In this document: positions 19,752 to 28,784 of the stretch, piece by piece
How positions within the stretch are numbered: the stretch's first letter is position 1
Layout of the letters: each line of letters begins with the position of its first letter
Source: MPNP01 sp963668325
GTDB taxonomy: Bacteria; Pseudomonadota; Alphaproteobacteria; Rhodobacterales; Rhodobacteraceae
Length of the DNA stretch: 64,000 bases
Direction of reading: 5' to 3'
NCBI GenBank assembly: GCA_963668325.1
Contig: OY764222.1
Location: forward strand, 1,922,001-1,986,000
The notes under the pieces: generated by a model
The model's input: only the letters and a program-made list of their open reading frames with translations
What the model was told of the DNA's origin: nothing
Database searches by the model: none
Translations under genes and position numbers: made by a program

Positions 19752-21389
19752 ATGGACGATCAGAATCTTGTTATTGTCAAGGACCTGAAAATTGAAGGTC
19801 TGGTAGATGAAAATTGGATCCAGATTGTCAACGGTGTTGATCTTCACCTGAAGAAAGGTGAAGTACTAGGTCTCATCGGTGAATCAGGAGCTGGCAAATC
19901 TACCATCGGATTGGCGGCGATGGGGTTTACCAGAGAGGGATGTCGAATTTCAGGTGGCGAAATTTATTTCGATGGAATTGATCTGGTTAAGGCGGATGCA
20001 AGAACCAAGAGGTCTCTGCTGGGTAAAAGAATTGCTTATGTGGCCCAATCAGCTGCGGCCGGATTTAATCCTGCCATCAAGATAATTGATCAACATACTG
20101 AAGGTCCTGTTCAACACAAGGTCATGTCCGTCCAGGAATCCCGTAAGGACGCGATGGAATTGTACCGTAAACTCCAGCTCCCAAGCCCTAATGAAATTGG
20201 TTTCAGGTATCCCCATCAGGTTTCAGGTGGACAGCTTCAAAGAGCAATGACTGCCATGGCCATGTCTTGTCATCCAGATTTGATTGTGTTTGATGAGCCA
20301 ACTACGGCACTTGATGTTACAACACAAATCGAAGTTTTATCAGCCATCAGGGATATCGTTGATCAGTTTGACACCGCTGCCATTTACATAACGCATGATC
20401 TGGCTGTGGTAGCACAAATGGCAGACCGGATAAAGGTGCTGTTAAAAGGAGACCAGATTGAAGAGGCAGAAACAGAAACCATGTTATCTGATCCTCAAGA
20501 AGAATATACCAAGTCACTTTGGGCGGTCAGAACCTTCAAGCGCCCCCCCAAGCCCAATGTTTCCACAGGTTCAACTCCGATAGTTTCCCTAAAGGGAGTT
20601 GATGCAAGTTATGGCAAGACACCAGTATTGGAAAATGTTAGTTTTGATATTTTTCCCGGAAGAACTGTGGCTGTCGTGGGTGAATCCGGTTCCGGGAAAT
20701 CCACTGCTGCCAGGTGTATCGTCGGATTATTACCGCCTTCTTCAGGCGAGATTTGTTTTAATGGCACTCCCTTACCCTCGCACTATAAAAAACGCCCAAA
20801 ACAGGATCTTCAAAAAATCCAGATGATTTATCAGATGGCTGATACGGCTTTGAACCCAAGAAAATCAATCTATGAGATAATTGGTCGACCGGTTGAGTTC
20901 TTTCTGGGATTGAAGGGCAAGGAAAAAAGAAAAAGGGTTGAAGAACTAATGGAACAGATAGAAATGGACCCGGCAACCTATATTGATCGATTGCCCTCTG
21001 AATTATCAGGAGGACAAAAACAAAGAATAGGTATAGCCAGGGCATTGGCTTCTGAACCCTCATTTATCATCTGTGACGAGGTAACTTCTGCTCTTGATCA
21101 ATTGGTTGCTGAAGGAATTCTGAAACTGTTGGCCAATCTTCAGGATAGTTTCAATCTTTCCTACATGTTCATTACCCATGATTTGGCTACCGTCCGAGCT
21201 ATTGCCGATGAGGTTGTAGTAATGAAGAATGGAGAGGTGGTTGAGCAAGGGTTAAAGGAAAGTATGTTCCAACCACCACACCATCCATATACAGAATTGC
21301 TTTTGAGTTCAGTACCAGAAATGGACCCCACCTGGTTGGATAAGCTATTAGATTCGAGAAAAGTTGACAAGGTTAAGGAAAAAATTTAA
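19752..21389 (+). CDS. Fused double ATPase subunit of the peptide-type ABC importer (DppD-DppF)
   Basis: A cytoplasmic protein of 545 residues containing two complete ABC ATPase domains. The first (about 1-250) has Walker A GESGAGKS, signature VSGGQLQRA and Walker B LIVFDEPTTALD. The second (about 275-535) has GESGSGKS, LSGGQKQRIG and FIICDEVTSALD. Each domain ends with the peptide-transporter C-terminal extension. The single gene supplies both nucleotide-binding sites of the importer, replacing separate dppD and dppF. It is placed between the permease and binding-protein genes. Confidence 0.93.
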   Translation: MDDQNLVIVKDLKIEGLVDENWIQIVNGVDLHLKKGEVLGLIGESGAGKSTIGLAAMGFTREGCRISGGEIYFDGIDLVKADARTKRSLLGKRIAYVAQSAAAGFNPAIKIIDQHTEGPVQHKVMSVQESRKDAMELYRKLQLPSPNEIGFRYPHQVSGGQLQRAMTAMAMSCHPDLIVFDEPTTALDVTTQIEVLSAIRDIVDQFDTAAIYITHDLAVVAQMADRIKVLLKGDQIEEAETETMLSDPQEEYTKSLWAVRTFKRPPKPNVSTGSTPIVSLKGVDASYGKTPVLENVSFDIFPGRTVAVVGESGSGKSTAARCIVGLLPPSSGEICFNGTPLPSHYKKRPKQDLQKIQMIYQMADTALNPRKSIYEIIGRPVEFFLGLKGKEKRKRVEELMEQIEMDPATYIDRLPSELSGGQKQRIGIARALASEPSFIICDEVTSALDQLVAEGILKLLANLQDSFNLSYMFITHDLATVRAIADEVVVMKNGEVVEQGLKESMFQPPHHPYTELLLSSVPEMDPTWLDKLLDSRKVDKVKEKI

Positions 21390-21446
21390 CCATGTCCCCA
21401 TATCCCTACCAGTGAGAGTGGTAGGAAAATCAGTTAAGGAGGATTT

Positions 21447-23000
21447 ATGAAATTGGATATTAGTCGAAGAGGAGCGTTAAAGGCTGGAGGGGCTTTGGTG
21501 GCTGCTTCTGCTATTGCGCCTCAGCTATTGCAAGCTCAACCCCAAAGAGCGGGTGACCTAAAAGTTGGTGCTGGTGGAGCGAATACCTCAGACAGTTGGG
21601 ACGCTAGGACACATTCGGATTTGTTCATGCAAATGGCATGTATGGGTTCAGTATTTGATTGTTTAACCGAAATTGCTGCTGATGGAACACTAGTTGGTGA
21701 ACTTGCCGAAAGTTGGGAGCCGGGTTCTGCTGATGGTGATGTGTGGATCTTTAATTTAAGGCAGGGTGTAACCTTTCATAACGGCAAGGACTTTGGACCT
21801 GAAGATGTAATTGAATCACTTCAGCTACACGTAGCTGAGGGGGCTAAATCTGCTGCAAAACCAATTGTTGAGCAGATTTCTAATATGGAAATTACTGGTG
21901 CCAATCAGGTTACTTTAACCCTCAAGGGTGGTAATGCCAGTTTCCCGACTATGTTGGCAGACTATCATATTGTCATGTATCCAGCCGGTATGGTCGAAGA
22001 TGCCATGCTGAATGGTATTGGCACGGGTATTTACAAGGTTGAAACCTTTGACCCCGGCGTAAGGTTCCTTGGTTCAAGGGTTGATGGCCATTACAAAGAT
22101 GGTAGAGCGGGCTGGTTCAACAGTTTGGAAATGATCGCCATCAATGATGGAACAGCAAGGATGAATGCCCTCCTTACCGGCCAGGTTGATGCAATCAACA
22201 GGATTGATGTAAAAACAGAATCACTGTTGAGGGCCAATCCAAACATTGAGATTTTTGAAGTAACTGGCAATCAGCACTACACTTTCCCGATGTTGACAAA
22301 TATTCCACCGCTTGATGACGTAAATGTGAGGAAAGCTTTGAAGTATGCGATTGACCGCCAGGAAATGGTGGACAAAATACTTCGTGGTCATGGCAGGGTA
22401 TCCTATGACAATCCTATTGGTCCAGCCAATACATATTTTCATGAAGGGTTGGAGCCCCTGGTTTATGATCCAGACAAGTCAAAGTACTATCTGAAGCAAG
22501 CCGGAATGGATTCCCTTGATATTGACCTGAGTGCATCTGATGCAGCCTTTGTAGGTGCTGTTGACGCGGCACAATTATACCAAGCCACAGCCAAGGCTGC
22601 CAATATCAATATCAATGTTGTGCAGGAAGCGGCAGATGGTTACTGGTCAAATGTTTGGCTGAAAAAACCTTGGTGTGCTTGCTACTGGTCTGGTAGATCA
22701 ACCGAAGATTGGACCTTTTCCACAGCTTACGAGCTAGGTGTACCATGGAATGACACACATTGGGAAAATGCCAGGTTCCAGGAATTGCTATTGTTAGGAA
22801 GGAAGGAAATTGATCCTGACAAGAGCAGAGAGATCTACTATGAAATGCAGTCTCTGATCTCACAGGAAGGTGGTACAATCGTTCCCATGTACGCGAATTA
22901 TGTTGATGCTGCATCGACAAAATTGGCCCACGGATCTGATATTGGCAACGTGTATCAGATGGATACAGCCAGAATTGGTGAAAGATGGTGGATGGCTTAG
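21447..23000 (+). CDS. Periplasmic substrate-binding protein of the peptide ABC importer (family 5), Tat-exported
   Basis: A 517-residue solute-binding protein of SBP family 5. The N terminus has a twin-arginine signal: SRRGALK at residues 6-12, a hydrophobic stretch and a likely cleavage after AQA/LQAQ near residue 30. The mature part has the family's early ELAESWEP, the FHNGKDFGPEDV segment and DDVNVRKALKYAIDR. It is the last gene of the operon, with a strong ribosome site (AAGGAGGA) before the ATG. Tat export suggests folding before export. The ligand is unknown; peptides or opines are both possible for this family. Confidence 0.9.
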   Translation: MKLDISRRGALKAGGALVAASAIAPQLLQAQPQRAGDLKVGAGGANTSDSWDARTHSDLFMQMACMGSVFDCLTEIAADGTLVGELAESWEPGSADGDVWIFNLRQGVTFHNGKDFGPEDVIESLQLHVAEGAKSAAKPIVEQISNMEITGANQVTLTLKGGNASFPTMLADYHIVMYPAGMVEDAMLNGIGTGIYKVETFDPGVRFLGSRVDGHYKDGRAGWFNSLEMIAINDGTARMNALLTGQVDAINRIDVKTESLLRANPNIEIFEVTGNQHYTFPMLTNIPPLDDVNVRKALKYAIDRQEMVDKILRGHGRVSYDNPIGPANTYFHEGLEPLVYDPDKSKYYLKQAGMDSLDIDLSASDAAFVGAVDAAQLYQATAKAANININVVQEAADGYWSNVWLKKPWCACYWSGRSTEDWTFSTAYELGVPWNDTHWENARFQELLLLGRKEIDPDKSREIYYEMQSLISQEGGTIVPMYANYVDAASTKLAHGSDIGNVYQMDTARIGERWWMA

Positions 23001-23025
23001 AGCCCCTCCCTAATCCAATATAAGA

Positions 23026-23051
23026 AATGCCCCCTTGCAAGGGGGCATTTT
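23026..23051. terminator. Bidirectional terminator hairpin
   Basis: An 11-bp perfect stem (AATGCCCCCTT at 23026-23036 with AAGGGGGCATT at 23039-23049) is followed by T on the + strand and has A-rich sequence on the other side. It lies between the binding-protein gene and the convergent carboxylate-amine ligase gene, so it can end both. Confidence 0.88.
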
Positions 23052-23115
23052 TATTGGACTACCCAATTCAAGCAATTTCTCATGTTGCGACATTGAACTT
23101 GGTATGTTGGTGCAT

Positions 23116-24246
23116 TTAAGTCCGTAAGAACTCATCCATCAAAAATTCCACAACTTTTTTTGAAGCCTCGGAGTTGGACAAACCTTTCGCAAGGGCATCC
23201 TGGTAAACTTTTCTTTGGCGGTCGCTGGAACTCCCATTCTTGGAAATATCTCTGATTCTGACCAAATAATCCTCACAGGATAATTCTGTCGCATCAAACC
23301 ATAATAGATCAATCAACTCTTCAGTAAGATCTTCAAAAGGTACCAGTTTATTTATACCAAGATCAATTAAATCACCGGAAACACCATATCGTTGAGCTTT
23401 CCATCTGTTTTCGGTTATCAGAGTTCGGGGATATGGTCGCCAGGTTTGGTTGGAGGCCCGCAATCGGAAGAGATAGGCAATTAACGATTGATAGGTAGCA
23501 ACAAGTGCCATGGTGTCCCGCAAGGAGCTACAGATATCCGTAATCCTTTCTTCAAGAGTCGGGAATTTTGCCGAGGGTCTTATATCCCACCAAAGCTTAC
23601 TTGAATCTTCCATACATTGGGTGGAAACCAGGGTATTTACCATATCCGTATAACTTGAATAAGAATGCAGGGTTTCTGGTAATCCTGTTCGGGGTAAGGA
23701 ATCAAACACTGCAACTCGGTAGGATGAAAATGACGTATCCTCACCTTCCCAAAAGGGCGAGGAACAGGATAGGGTCAGCAAATGAGGAAGAAAGTAAAGA
23801 GCTTGATTCATGAGATCAATGCGCAATTCCTCATCCTCAATTTCAATATGAATATGCATGCCACATATTAGTAACCGTCTGGCAGTAAAGCCTAGATCGG
23901 AAGTGAGGGCATTGTACCTCTCTTTGGGGGTATGGGATTGATCTTTCCAAGTGGCAAATGGATGGGTAGAGGAAGCAATCGGGGCATATCCAAATTCCTT
24001 GCAAACCTGGGATATAATTGTTCTTAGTGTAAGGAGTTCTTTGGCACTATCAACCACATTTGCATTAGGCTTTGTTCCAACTTCTACTTGGCATTGTAGA
24101 TATTCGTTTACAACCTGCCCTTGGATCTCAGATTGGCAAACCTCCATAAATTTAGGATCAGGCTTACGGATCAAATCCTTGGTTTCAGGATCTACAATTA
24201 GATATTCTTCTTCGATTCCTAATCTAAAGGAAGGTCTTTGGGCCAT
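23116..24246 (-). CDS. Carboxylate-amine ligase of the YbdK/GCS2 family
   Basis: A 376-residue protein of the glutamate-cysteine ligase type 2 (YbdK) family. The N-terminal LGIEEEYLIVDPET motif holds the acidic metal-binding residues. Also seen are HPFATWKDQ, the CGMHIHIEIED segment, and the WWDIRPSAKFPTLEERI block, all typical. E. coli YbdK has weak gamma-glutamylcysteine synthetase activity, but the physiological product in most species is not known, so I leave the substrate open. It stands alone between a terminator and tRNA-Glu. Confidence 0.88.
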   Translation of the reverse strand: MAQRPSFRLGIEEEYLIVDPETKDLIRKPDPKFMEVCQSEIQGQVVNEYLQCQVEVGTKPNANVVDSAKELLTLRTIISQVCKEFGYAPIASSTHPFATWKDQSHTPKERYNALTSDLGFTARRLLICGMHIHIEIEDEELRIDLMNQALYFLPHLLTLSCSSPFWEGEDTSFSSYRVAVFDSLPRTGLPETLHSYSSYTDMVNTLVSTQCMEDSSKLWWDIRPSAKFPTLEERITDICSSLRDTMALVATYQSLIAYLFRLRASNQTWRPYPRTLITENRWKAQRYGVSGDLIDLGINKLVPFEDLTEELIDLLWFDATELSCEDYLVRIRDISKNGSSSDRQRKVYQDALAKGLSNSEASKKVVEFLMDEFLRT

Positions 24247-24415
24247 AATATGGTCTCATATTCTAGAAAGATAGTACACTGAGGGGAGGTAAAATTTCAT
24301 TTTATGAATTTTACTTCGAACAAGTCCTTTGATTGTAACAAGAATTAAGTAGGGGGGCTCAGACTGTTCAGGAACCTAGTGAGTTGTCATGAAGACATTT
24401 GAAATTTGAATAAAC

Positions 24416-24490
24416 TGGCAGTCCCTAGGGGAATCGAACCCCTCTCTCCAGGTTGAAAACCTGATATCCTAACCGATAGACGAAGGGACC
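24416..24490 (-). tRNA. tRNA-Glu (TTC)
   Basis: On the minus strand the sequence begins GGTCCCTTCGTCTATCGG and folds into a cloverleaf. The acceptor stem GGTCCCT pairs with AGGGACT, with a G-T end pair. The anticodon loop is TTTTCAA, giving anticodon TTC. The T arm GGGGTTCGATTCCCC is normal, and the CCA end is encoded (24416-24418). It lies 60 bases beyond the recJ-like gene, in the same direction. Confidence 0.97.
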
Positions 24491-24550
24491 GCTAATTCTA
24501 ACCTATTTATTAAATGGACTCCTTCCATTCAAGATATTTCTCAAAATTTT

Positions 24551-26329
24551 CTATACGGGAGTTGCCGCATCCTCAACTAAAATTGTTGGAATGGTTTTGC
24601 CACTTCTGACGAAACTGGTTAGGGTTCCAACAACATGGATTTTATTTTTCCGAGAACCTAACAAAAATCTTACCAGAGGTGATGAATCAGTATTTGGAAG
24701 AAACCCTTCTAATTGGACGCCAAATTCATCCTCCAGTAGGAGTTTGTATTGTCCATTTCCAAGATTAATTCTGGACTTGATGATTTGATTGGCAAAACCG
24801 TAACGCGGTTTGGGTGATTTGATACCAAAGGGTTCAAGCTGGGATAACTTTTTTAGCAATGATATAGTAACTCCCTGAGAGGACAAAAGGCCGTCAATGT
24901 ACACGGGAAAAGATTCCTTCCAAGATGCTCTTTGGAAATATAGCTCAGTAATCACCCGCTCAATAAAGGTTTTGATATTCTGGGGTAATAATTCAAGTAT
25001 GACTCGCATGGAATTTCCTCCGCCAACATCGACAATCCCATCGTTTAAGCTATTGGCTACAATTATTCCCAGGTTTATCCCTGGAACTGACTGACCTATG
25101 GCAATAACCTTGGAACCCACATAAGTCATCAGTATGGTAGGCCTGTTGGTGCTTTGATTAATCTTGGAAACTATTTTTTCCAATACACTGAGGGGGCAGG
25201 CTTCATGAAAAGCCCAAACCAGCGGAGCCTCAGGATCTTTATCGCGAATTATAACATGGAATTTTTCAATATATTCACTGACCAGATCATTTGAGGTTTG
25301 GTACAGTTCATTTAATTGACTAGAAATTTCAGAGGCTCTACCCTTGGAAGTAGAGGTTAACAGGTCCAATCCCAATTGGCTTTGTTGGACTACCTCTCCT
25401 GCACAAATTCGCTCTCCCAATTGAAAAGCTAACTGGGAAGACGAAATAGGTTTTCTCAGGGGGAGAATATCAAGTAATTCTCTAAGGGCGATATTCTCTC
25501 TCTTTTGAATCCTTTCCAAACCATTCTTTACAAATGCACGGTTCAATTTAATCATGGGAAGGTGGTCCGACACCGTTCCCAGAGCTACAAGGTCCATAAA
25601 TGGATACAAATCAACGGCCTGTTGATTGTTTTTCCTGAATAAACGATTGGTAGCAACCATCAGAAGAAAAAAAAGACCTGATGTTCCCAGGTAGGAGAAA
25701 TCGGGGCACTCATCAAACCGATTGGAATTGATCAAGGCAAAGACTTTGGGGAGGTTTTCAACACTGATCAGATCATCGATTACAATTACGTCAGTACCGT
25801 TAACCCATTCAGCCTTAAACTCAATATTAGTGCCGCAACCCAGGCAAATGATAATATCATTGGATTTCGCCAATTCTTCAAAGTGTTTCCTTGTAGGGAA
25901 AAAACCTTCAAGTTCCTTTTCAATACCCAGATGATTGATTCCTTTGGCGTAATGAGAAAACCATTTGATTAAGTTGACTAATGAACAAATGGACCCCATC
26001 CTCCCATTTGTAATCACTGCAAATTTTTCCCTTGCAATAATCCCCTTGAAAATCCTATGGGCTGCCTTATCCAAGTCTATTAAGGTACTTGGATCAAACA
26101 TTACATTTTTCAGCTTGGGATAAAGAAAGGTCTCTACTTCATCCGGTTCCAGATTCATTCTGGATAGGGATCGGGCAATAATGTCATCTATATTGCAAAG
26201 CTGTTTCAAATGAAGAGATCTCTTGTCCTGTTCAGGGGTTAGACCTAACCACATTCGTTTGGTACAGGAACTTCTTATCCCTAAAAAAGCATGTGGATTA
26301 TTAAATTCAGGGTTATTCAACATACCCAA
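24551..26329 (-). CDS. recJ: RecJ-family protein with degenerate catalytic motifs (probable pseudo-enzyme)
   Basis: A 592-residue protein aligning over its whole length with RecJ, the 5'-3' single-strand DNA exonuclease. Fold landmarks remain: SLSRMNLEPDEVETFLYPKL near the N terminus, DLVALGTVSDHLPM (246-259), SVPGINLG (414-421) and DGIVDVGGG (430-438). The metal ligands do not. Motif I D-x-D-x-D-G reads T-N-G-R-M-G (107-112). The motif II Asp is G164. The DHH motif is D185-D-L. The DHHA1 GGHA motif is G-G-N-S (His to N439). Only the motif IV Asp (D246) and the first Asp of DHH are kept. The frame is fully open, and gene order beside glpX and hom matches recJ of other alphaproteobacteria. It is probably an inactive structural homologue, but a different active site is not excluded. 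Confidence 0.85.
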   Translation of the reverse strand: MGMLNNPEFNNPHAFLGIRSSCTKRMWLGLTPEQDKRSLHLKQLCNIDDIIARSLSRMNLEPDEVETFLYPKLKNVMFDPSTLIDLDKAAHRIFKGIIAREKFAVITNGRMGSICSLVNLIKWFSHYAKGINHLGIEKELEGFFPTRKHFEELAKSNDIIICLGCGTNIEFKAEWVNGTDVIVIDDLISVENLPKVFALINSNRFDECPDFSYLGTSGLFFLLMVATNRLFRKNNQQAVDLYPFMDLVALGTVSDHLPMIKLNRAFVKNGLERIQKRENIALRELLDILPLRKPISSSQLAFQLGERICAGEVVQQSQLGLDLLTSTSKGRASEISSQLNELYQTSNDLVSEYIEKFHVIIRDKDPEAPLVWAFHEACPLSVLEKIVSKINQSTNRPTILMTYVGSKVIAIGQSVPGINLGIIVANSLNDGIVDVGGGNSMRVILELLPQNIKTFIERVITELYFQRASWKESFPVYIDGLLSSQGVTISLLKKLSQLEPFGIKSPKPRYGFANQIIKSRINLGNGQYKLLLEDEFGVQLEGFLPNTDSSPLVRFLLGSRKNKIHVVGTLTSFVRSGKTIPTILVEDAATPV

Positions 26330-26377
26330 TTGTATAATTTTTACTTCAAATATGAACTTGCGATTTCAAAAATCCTA

Positions 26378-26386
26378 TAATTTTTG
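26378..26386 (+). repeat. Left copy of the 9-bp target-site duplication
   Basis: TAATTTTTG lies directly outside the left end of the insertion sequence and is repeated exactly at 28088-28096. Confidence 0.9.
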
Positions 26387-28087
26387 CAGTAGTTCCCGCT
26401 AATTTTTAGCCCAAAGGCCAATTCTGTTCCTTATAAGCTCCCTCCACCAAGTTGGCAAGCGATACCGAAGAGTTTTTACCCCCATTATCTTTTCTTCTGA
26501 TGTGATTTATTCTGAATATCCGGTGGAACACTTACGGTGACATGGTTGCTTTGCTAAGGATCACGAAGAAGCATCTCCCCTTCAATCATCTGGCGTGGTT
26601 CGATTAACAGGCGGTAATAGGTTTCCCAACTATTGATTTTAACAAGGGTAAACAACATTCGCATCGCTTCCCATAGATATTTCTTGCGTTTCTTCTTTTT
26701 GAGTGCCTGCTGAAACAGGCCGCAACACTGTGCAACCACCTGTTCCACCAGAAAATCCAGCAGGCATAAATTGGCCATCACACTGGCAAGATTGTACTTT
26801 CCATGACCATAGCTGTGCTCCAGCCGATAACCATTTCCGGCTTCGGACTTCAGAATTTTTATATTTTCGTTTTCTATCCGCCAGCGCGATCTGGCAGCTC
26901 GCATCATAGGCATCACCGTTGTTTCATTGAGAGGAAGATCAGAAACCCAGCCCCATTTGGTCGTCTTGACTTCATTGTCTTGTTTCTTGCCAATGGGCTT
27001 GGTTTCGGAATAGAAGAGGACATTGACCTCCAGGTTGACATTGCTGTCGTTCAGGGGGACGTTATTGAGCCAGCGGAACTGATGGGTAATCACCCCTTTA
27101 CTGGTTCGTTCCCTTCGGCTCAGGGCTTGGGTATCCGGATGGGTGTCAACCCAGTTATATAAGGCTTTGTGGTCACCTTCTCTGGCCCCCAGGATAAAGC
27201 GTAGATCATGCTTCTGCAAGTGTCTGATATGGGGCGCATTGGAAGCCAGCCCGTCTTCCACGACAATGGTCTTGAGATGCGGGTGATCTTCTCGGAAGGC
27301 GGTGATAAACCGTTTGGCGGCATTCCGTTCACAATCGTTCTTAGCCTCCCCATCCTTACGGGTGATCATTTCCGGGGCAAACGGAATGACGGTCTTGATT
27401 GTTGGATGAACCAGAGCACCGGCCATCATCTGATGATAATAGGATTTGGTGCCGTTGCGATACGTCTTGACACAACAGGAGGAGCAACACACCTTGTTGG
27501 AGCTGTAATAACCGGTGCCATCAAGAGCCATGAGATAATGATCGCCCAAGACCGTGAAATGTTCCAGCCCCTTGCTTCGTTGGAAATTGGTGAAGACCGC
27601 CTTGAAGGCTTCACGGAAATGGCTGGGGTCAACCGGATCCAGTCGTTCGCGCAGACAAGTGTCGGAAGGCGCCTTCTTGACACCAAAAAGGGTTTTAAGG
27701 TTATATACAACCGTCGGGTCGGCATCCTTACCCCGGGTTTTTTGGTCAAAGTCCAGGAGGGAGGGTGATTTGACATGATACACCGCCAAACCTGACATCA
27801 GACAATCTCGGAGGGTGAAACCTCGGTTGTTGATTGGGTCTGGAACGGTGTCGAAAACCTTGCCAACGGTTGACAGAAGGCCTGGCATTGAAACATACCG
27901 ACGGAGTTTCTGGTACATGATACTGCTCGAAAATGTTATTATTGAAAACAATTGTTATTGGTTCCAATAATATGAGAATCATGGCAATTTGGCAAAAAGT
28001 GATTGCAAGCTGTTTACGAAAAATAAATTTTACTAACTTTGTAAACGCCCTGTTTATGGCGAAATAAAATTTAAGCGGGAATTACTG
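26387..28087 (-). mobile_element. Complete insertion sequence, IS4-superfamily/ISNCY-like, 1701 bp
   Basis: The ends are imperfect inverted repeats: CAGTAGTTCCCGCT at 26387-26400 against CAGTAATTCCCGCT read from 28087 inward (13 of 14 identical). The element is flanked by a perfect 9-bp direct repeat. It holds one transposase gene on the minus strand. Its coding part is visibly richer in G+C than the neighbouring genes, which suggests recent arrival. It sits between recJ and glpX and so splits a conserved gene block. Confidence 0.92.
26554..27918 (-). CDS. DDE transposase of the insertion sequence
   Basis: A transposase of about 454 residues from ATG 27918 (MYQKLRRYV); the frame is open to an ATG at 27951. 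Acidic catalytic candidates are the Asp of ALDGTGYY, the Asp of VVEDGLASN and the Glu in SRWRIENEN, the last resembling the Y-R-E-K region of IS4-type enzymes. A Cys pair region (KVCCSSCCVKTY) and the PEMITRKDGEAKNDCERNAAKR block recall transposases listed as ISNCY (ISDol1-like). No frameshift is seen, so the element may be active. The family name is uncertain; the DDE transposase call is firm. Confidence 0.9.
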   Translation of the reverse strand: MYQKLRRYVSMPGLLSTVGKVFDTVPDPINNRGFTLRDCLMSGLAVYHVKSPSLLDFDQKTRGKDADPTVVYNLKTLFGVKKAPSDTCLRERLDPVDPSHFREAFKAVFTNFQRSKGLEHFTVLGDHYLMALDGTGYYSSNKVCCSSCCVKTYRNGTKSYYHQMMAGALVHPTIKTVIPFAPEMITRKDGEAKNDCERNAAKRFITAFREDHPHLKTIVVEDGLASNAPHIRHLQKHDLRFILGAREGDHKALYNWVDTHPDTQALSRRERTSKGVITHQFRWLNNVPLNDSNVNLEVNVLFYSETKPIGKKQDNEVKTTKWGWVSDLPLNETTVMPMMRAARSRWRIENENIKILKSEAGNGYRLEHSYGHGKYNLASVMANLCLLDFLVEQVVAQCCGLFQQALKKKKRKKYLWEAMRMLFTLVKINSWETYYRLLIEPRQMIEGEMLLRDP

Positions 28088-28096
28088 TAATTTTTG
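28088..28096 (+). repeat. Right copy of the 9-bp target-site duplication
   Basis: TAATTTTTG immediately outside the right inverted repeat, identical to 26378-26386. Confidence 0.9.
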
Positions 28097-28348
28097 AAAG
28101 ATTTTAAGATCTCAAAGCATGTCTTCAATCAAATGTAGAAATCAAAATTTCAACTCTCTGTAGGGAGTTAATTGATACAGGAATTGTTCAGGATTTTGGT
28201 AGGAAAGGGCTTTATTCCATTGGGGTGCTTTGGGCTTAAGCTGAACTTCACAAATAAAATTAGAATGTAATTTGCTCCAATCCTCCTTTGCAAGGGGAGA
28301 CAGGGCTATTCCAGTGGATTTTCAAACTGTTCCATTTATGGGAACACT

Positions 28349-28665
28349 CTAATTCAGTCGCACCTCCAGCAGTTCAAATACCTTGCTCTGAAGTGCCGTT
28401 GGCTGGGTTGCCATCGTTATACTCCCTTCATCCGTCGGAAACTGTGAACCGGTAAACCCTCCACAGTTTTCTTGCTAGCCGCCTTCTTTTTGGCATTGGG
28501 CGAAACAACACTTTTGGCCACCGGCAAGCCCTTCTTCTCTTTGGCACATGACATGTCATGCGAGACCGTTACTGCTATGCCGAACTCTCATTTACCAGTT
28601 CTCGAATCAAAGAACTTATATTTGCTACCGTATTGGTTGGTAATGGTTTCAATATAATAGGCCAT
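28349..28665 (-). pseudogene. Relic of an IS1634-type transposase C terminus
   Basis: On the minus strand three short pieces in different frames resemble the C-terminal end of IS1634/IS4-like transposases. Upstream is MAYYIETITNQ... ending in a stop. Next comes a piece ending SPNAKKKAASKKTVEGLPVHSFRR, split here as KKKAASKKTVEG and LPVHSFRR, followed by a stop. The last piece reads ATQPTALQSKVFELLEV and ends at 28349. Homologues carry GLPVHSFRTLL and, some 30 residues on, TPTPLQ.RAL.LLGV, so about 25-30 codons are missing and the frame is broken. No terminal repeats were identified. ATGGGAAC occurs on both sides (about 28338 and 28689). The rest of 28097-28784 shows no gene. Confidence 0.6.
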
Positions 28666-28784
28666 GGGTGGTGTGTCATTATCGTTACCTATGGGAACAA
28701 AATATCATGATAAGAGAATTGGTAGAGGGGTATTGCCTTGTTATGATGGGGCTTTAAGGAGCTATGGGGTCTGTGAAGTTAAGC

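Noticed and set aside
24247..24415. Possible gene between the carboxylate-amine ligase and tRNA-Glu
   Set aside because: No open frame with a start and no structure beyond the tRNA; it is taken as plain upstream sequence.
27208..27768. A long open frame on the + strand opposite the transposase
   Set aside because: It is the mirror of the transposase coding strand; it has no ribosome site and no domain, and the minus-strand protein has clear transposase motifs.
28472..28657. A 61-codon + strand frame before glpX
   Set aside because: The opposite strand carries readable transposase pieces, so this frame is a shadow of a relic.
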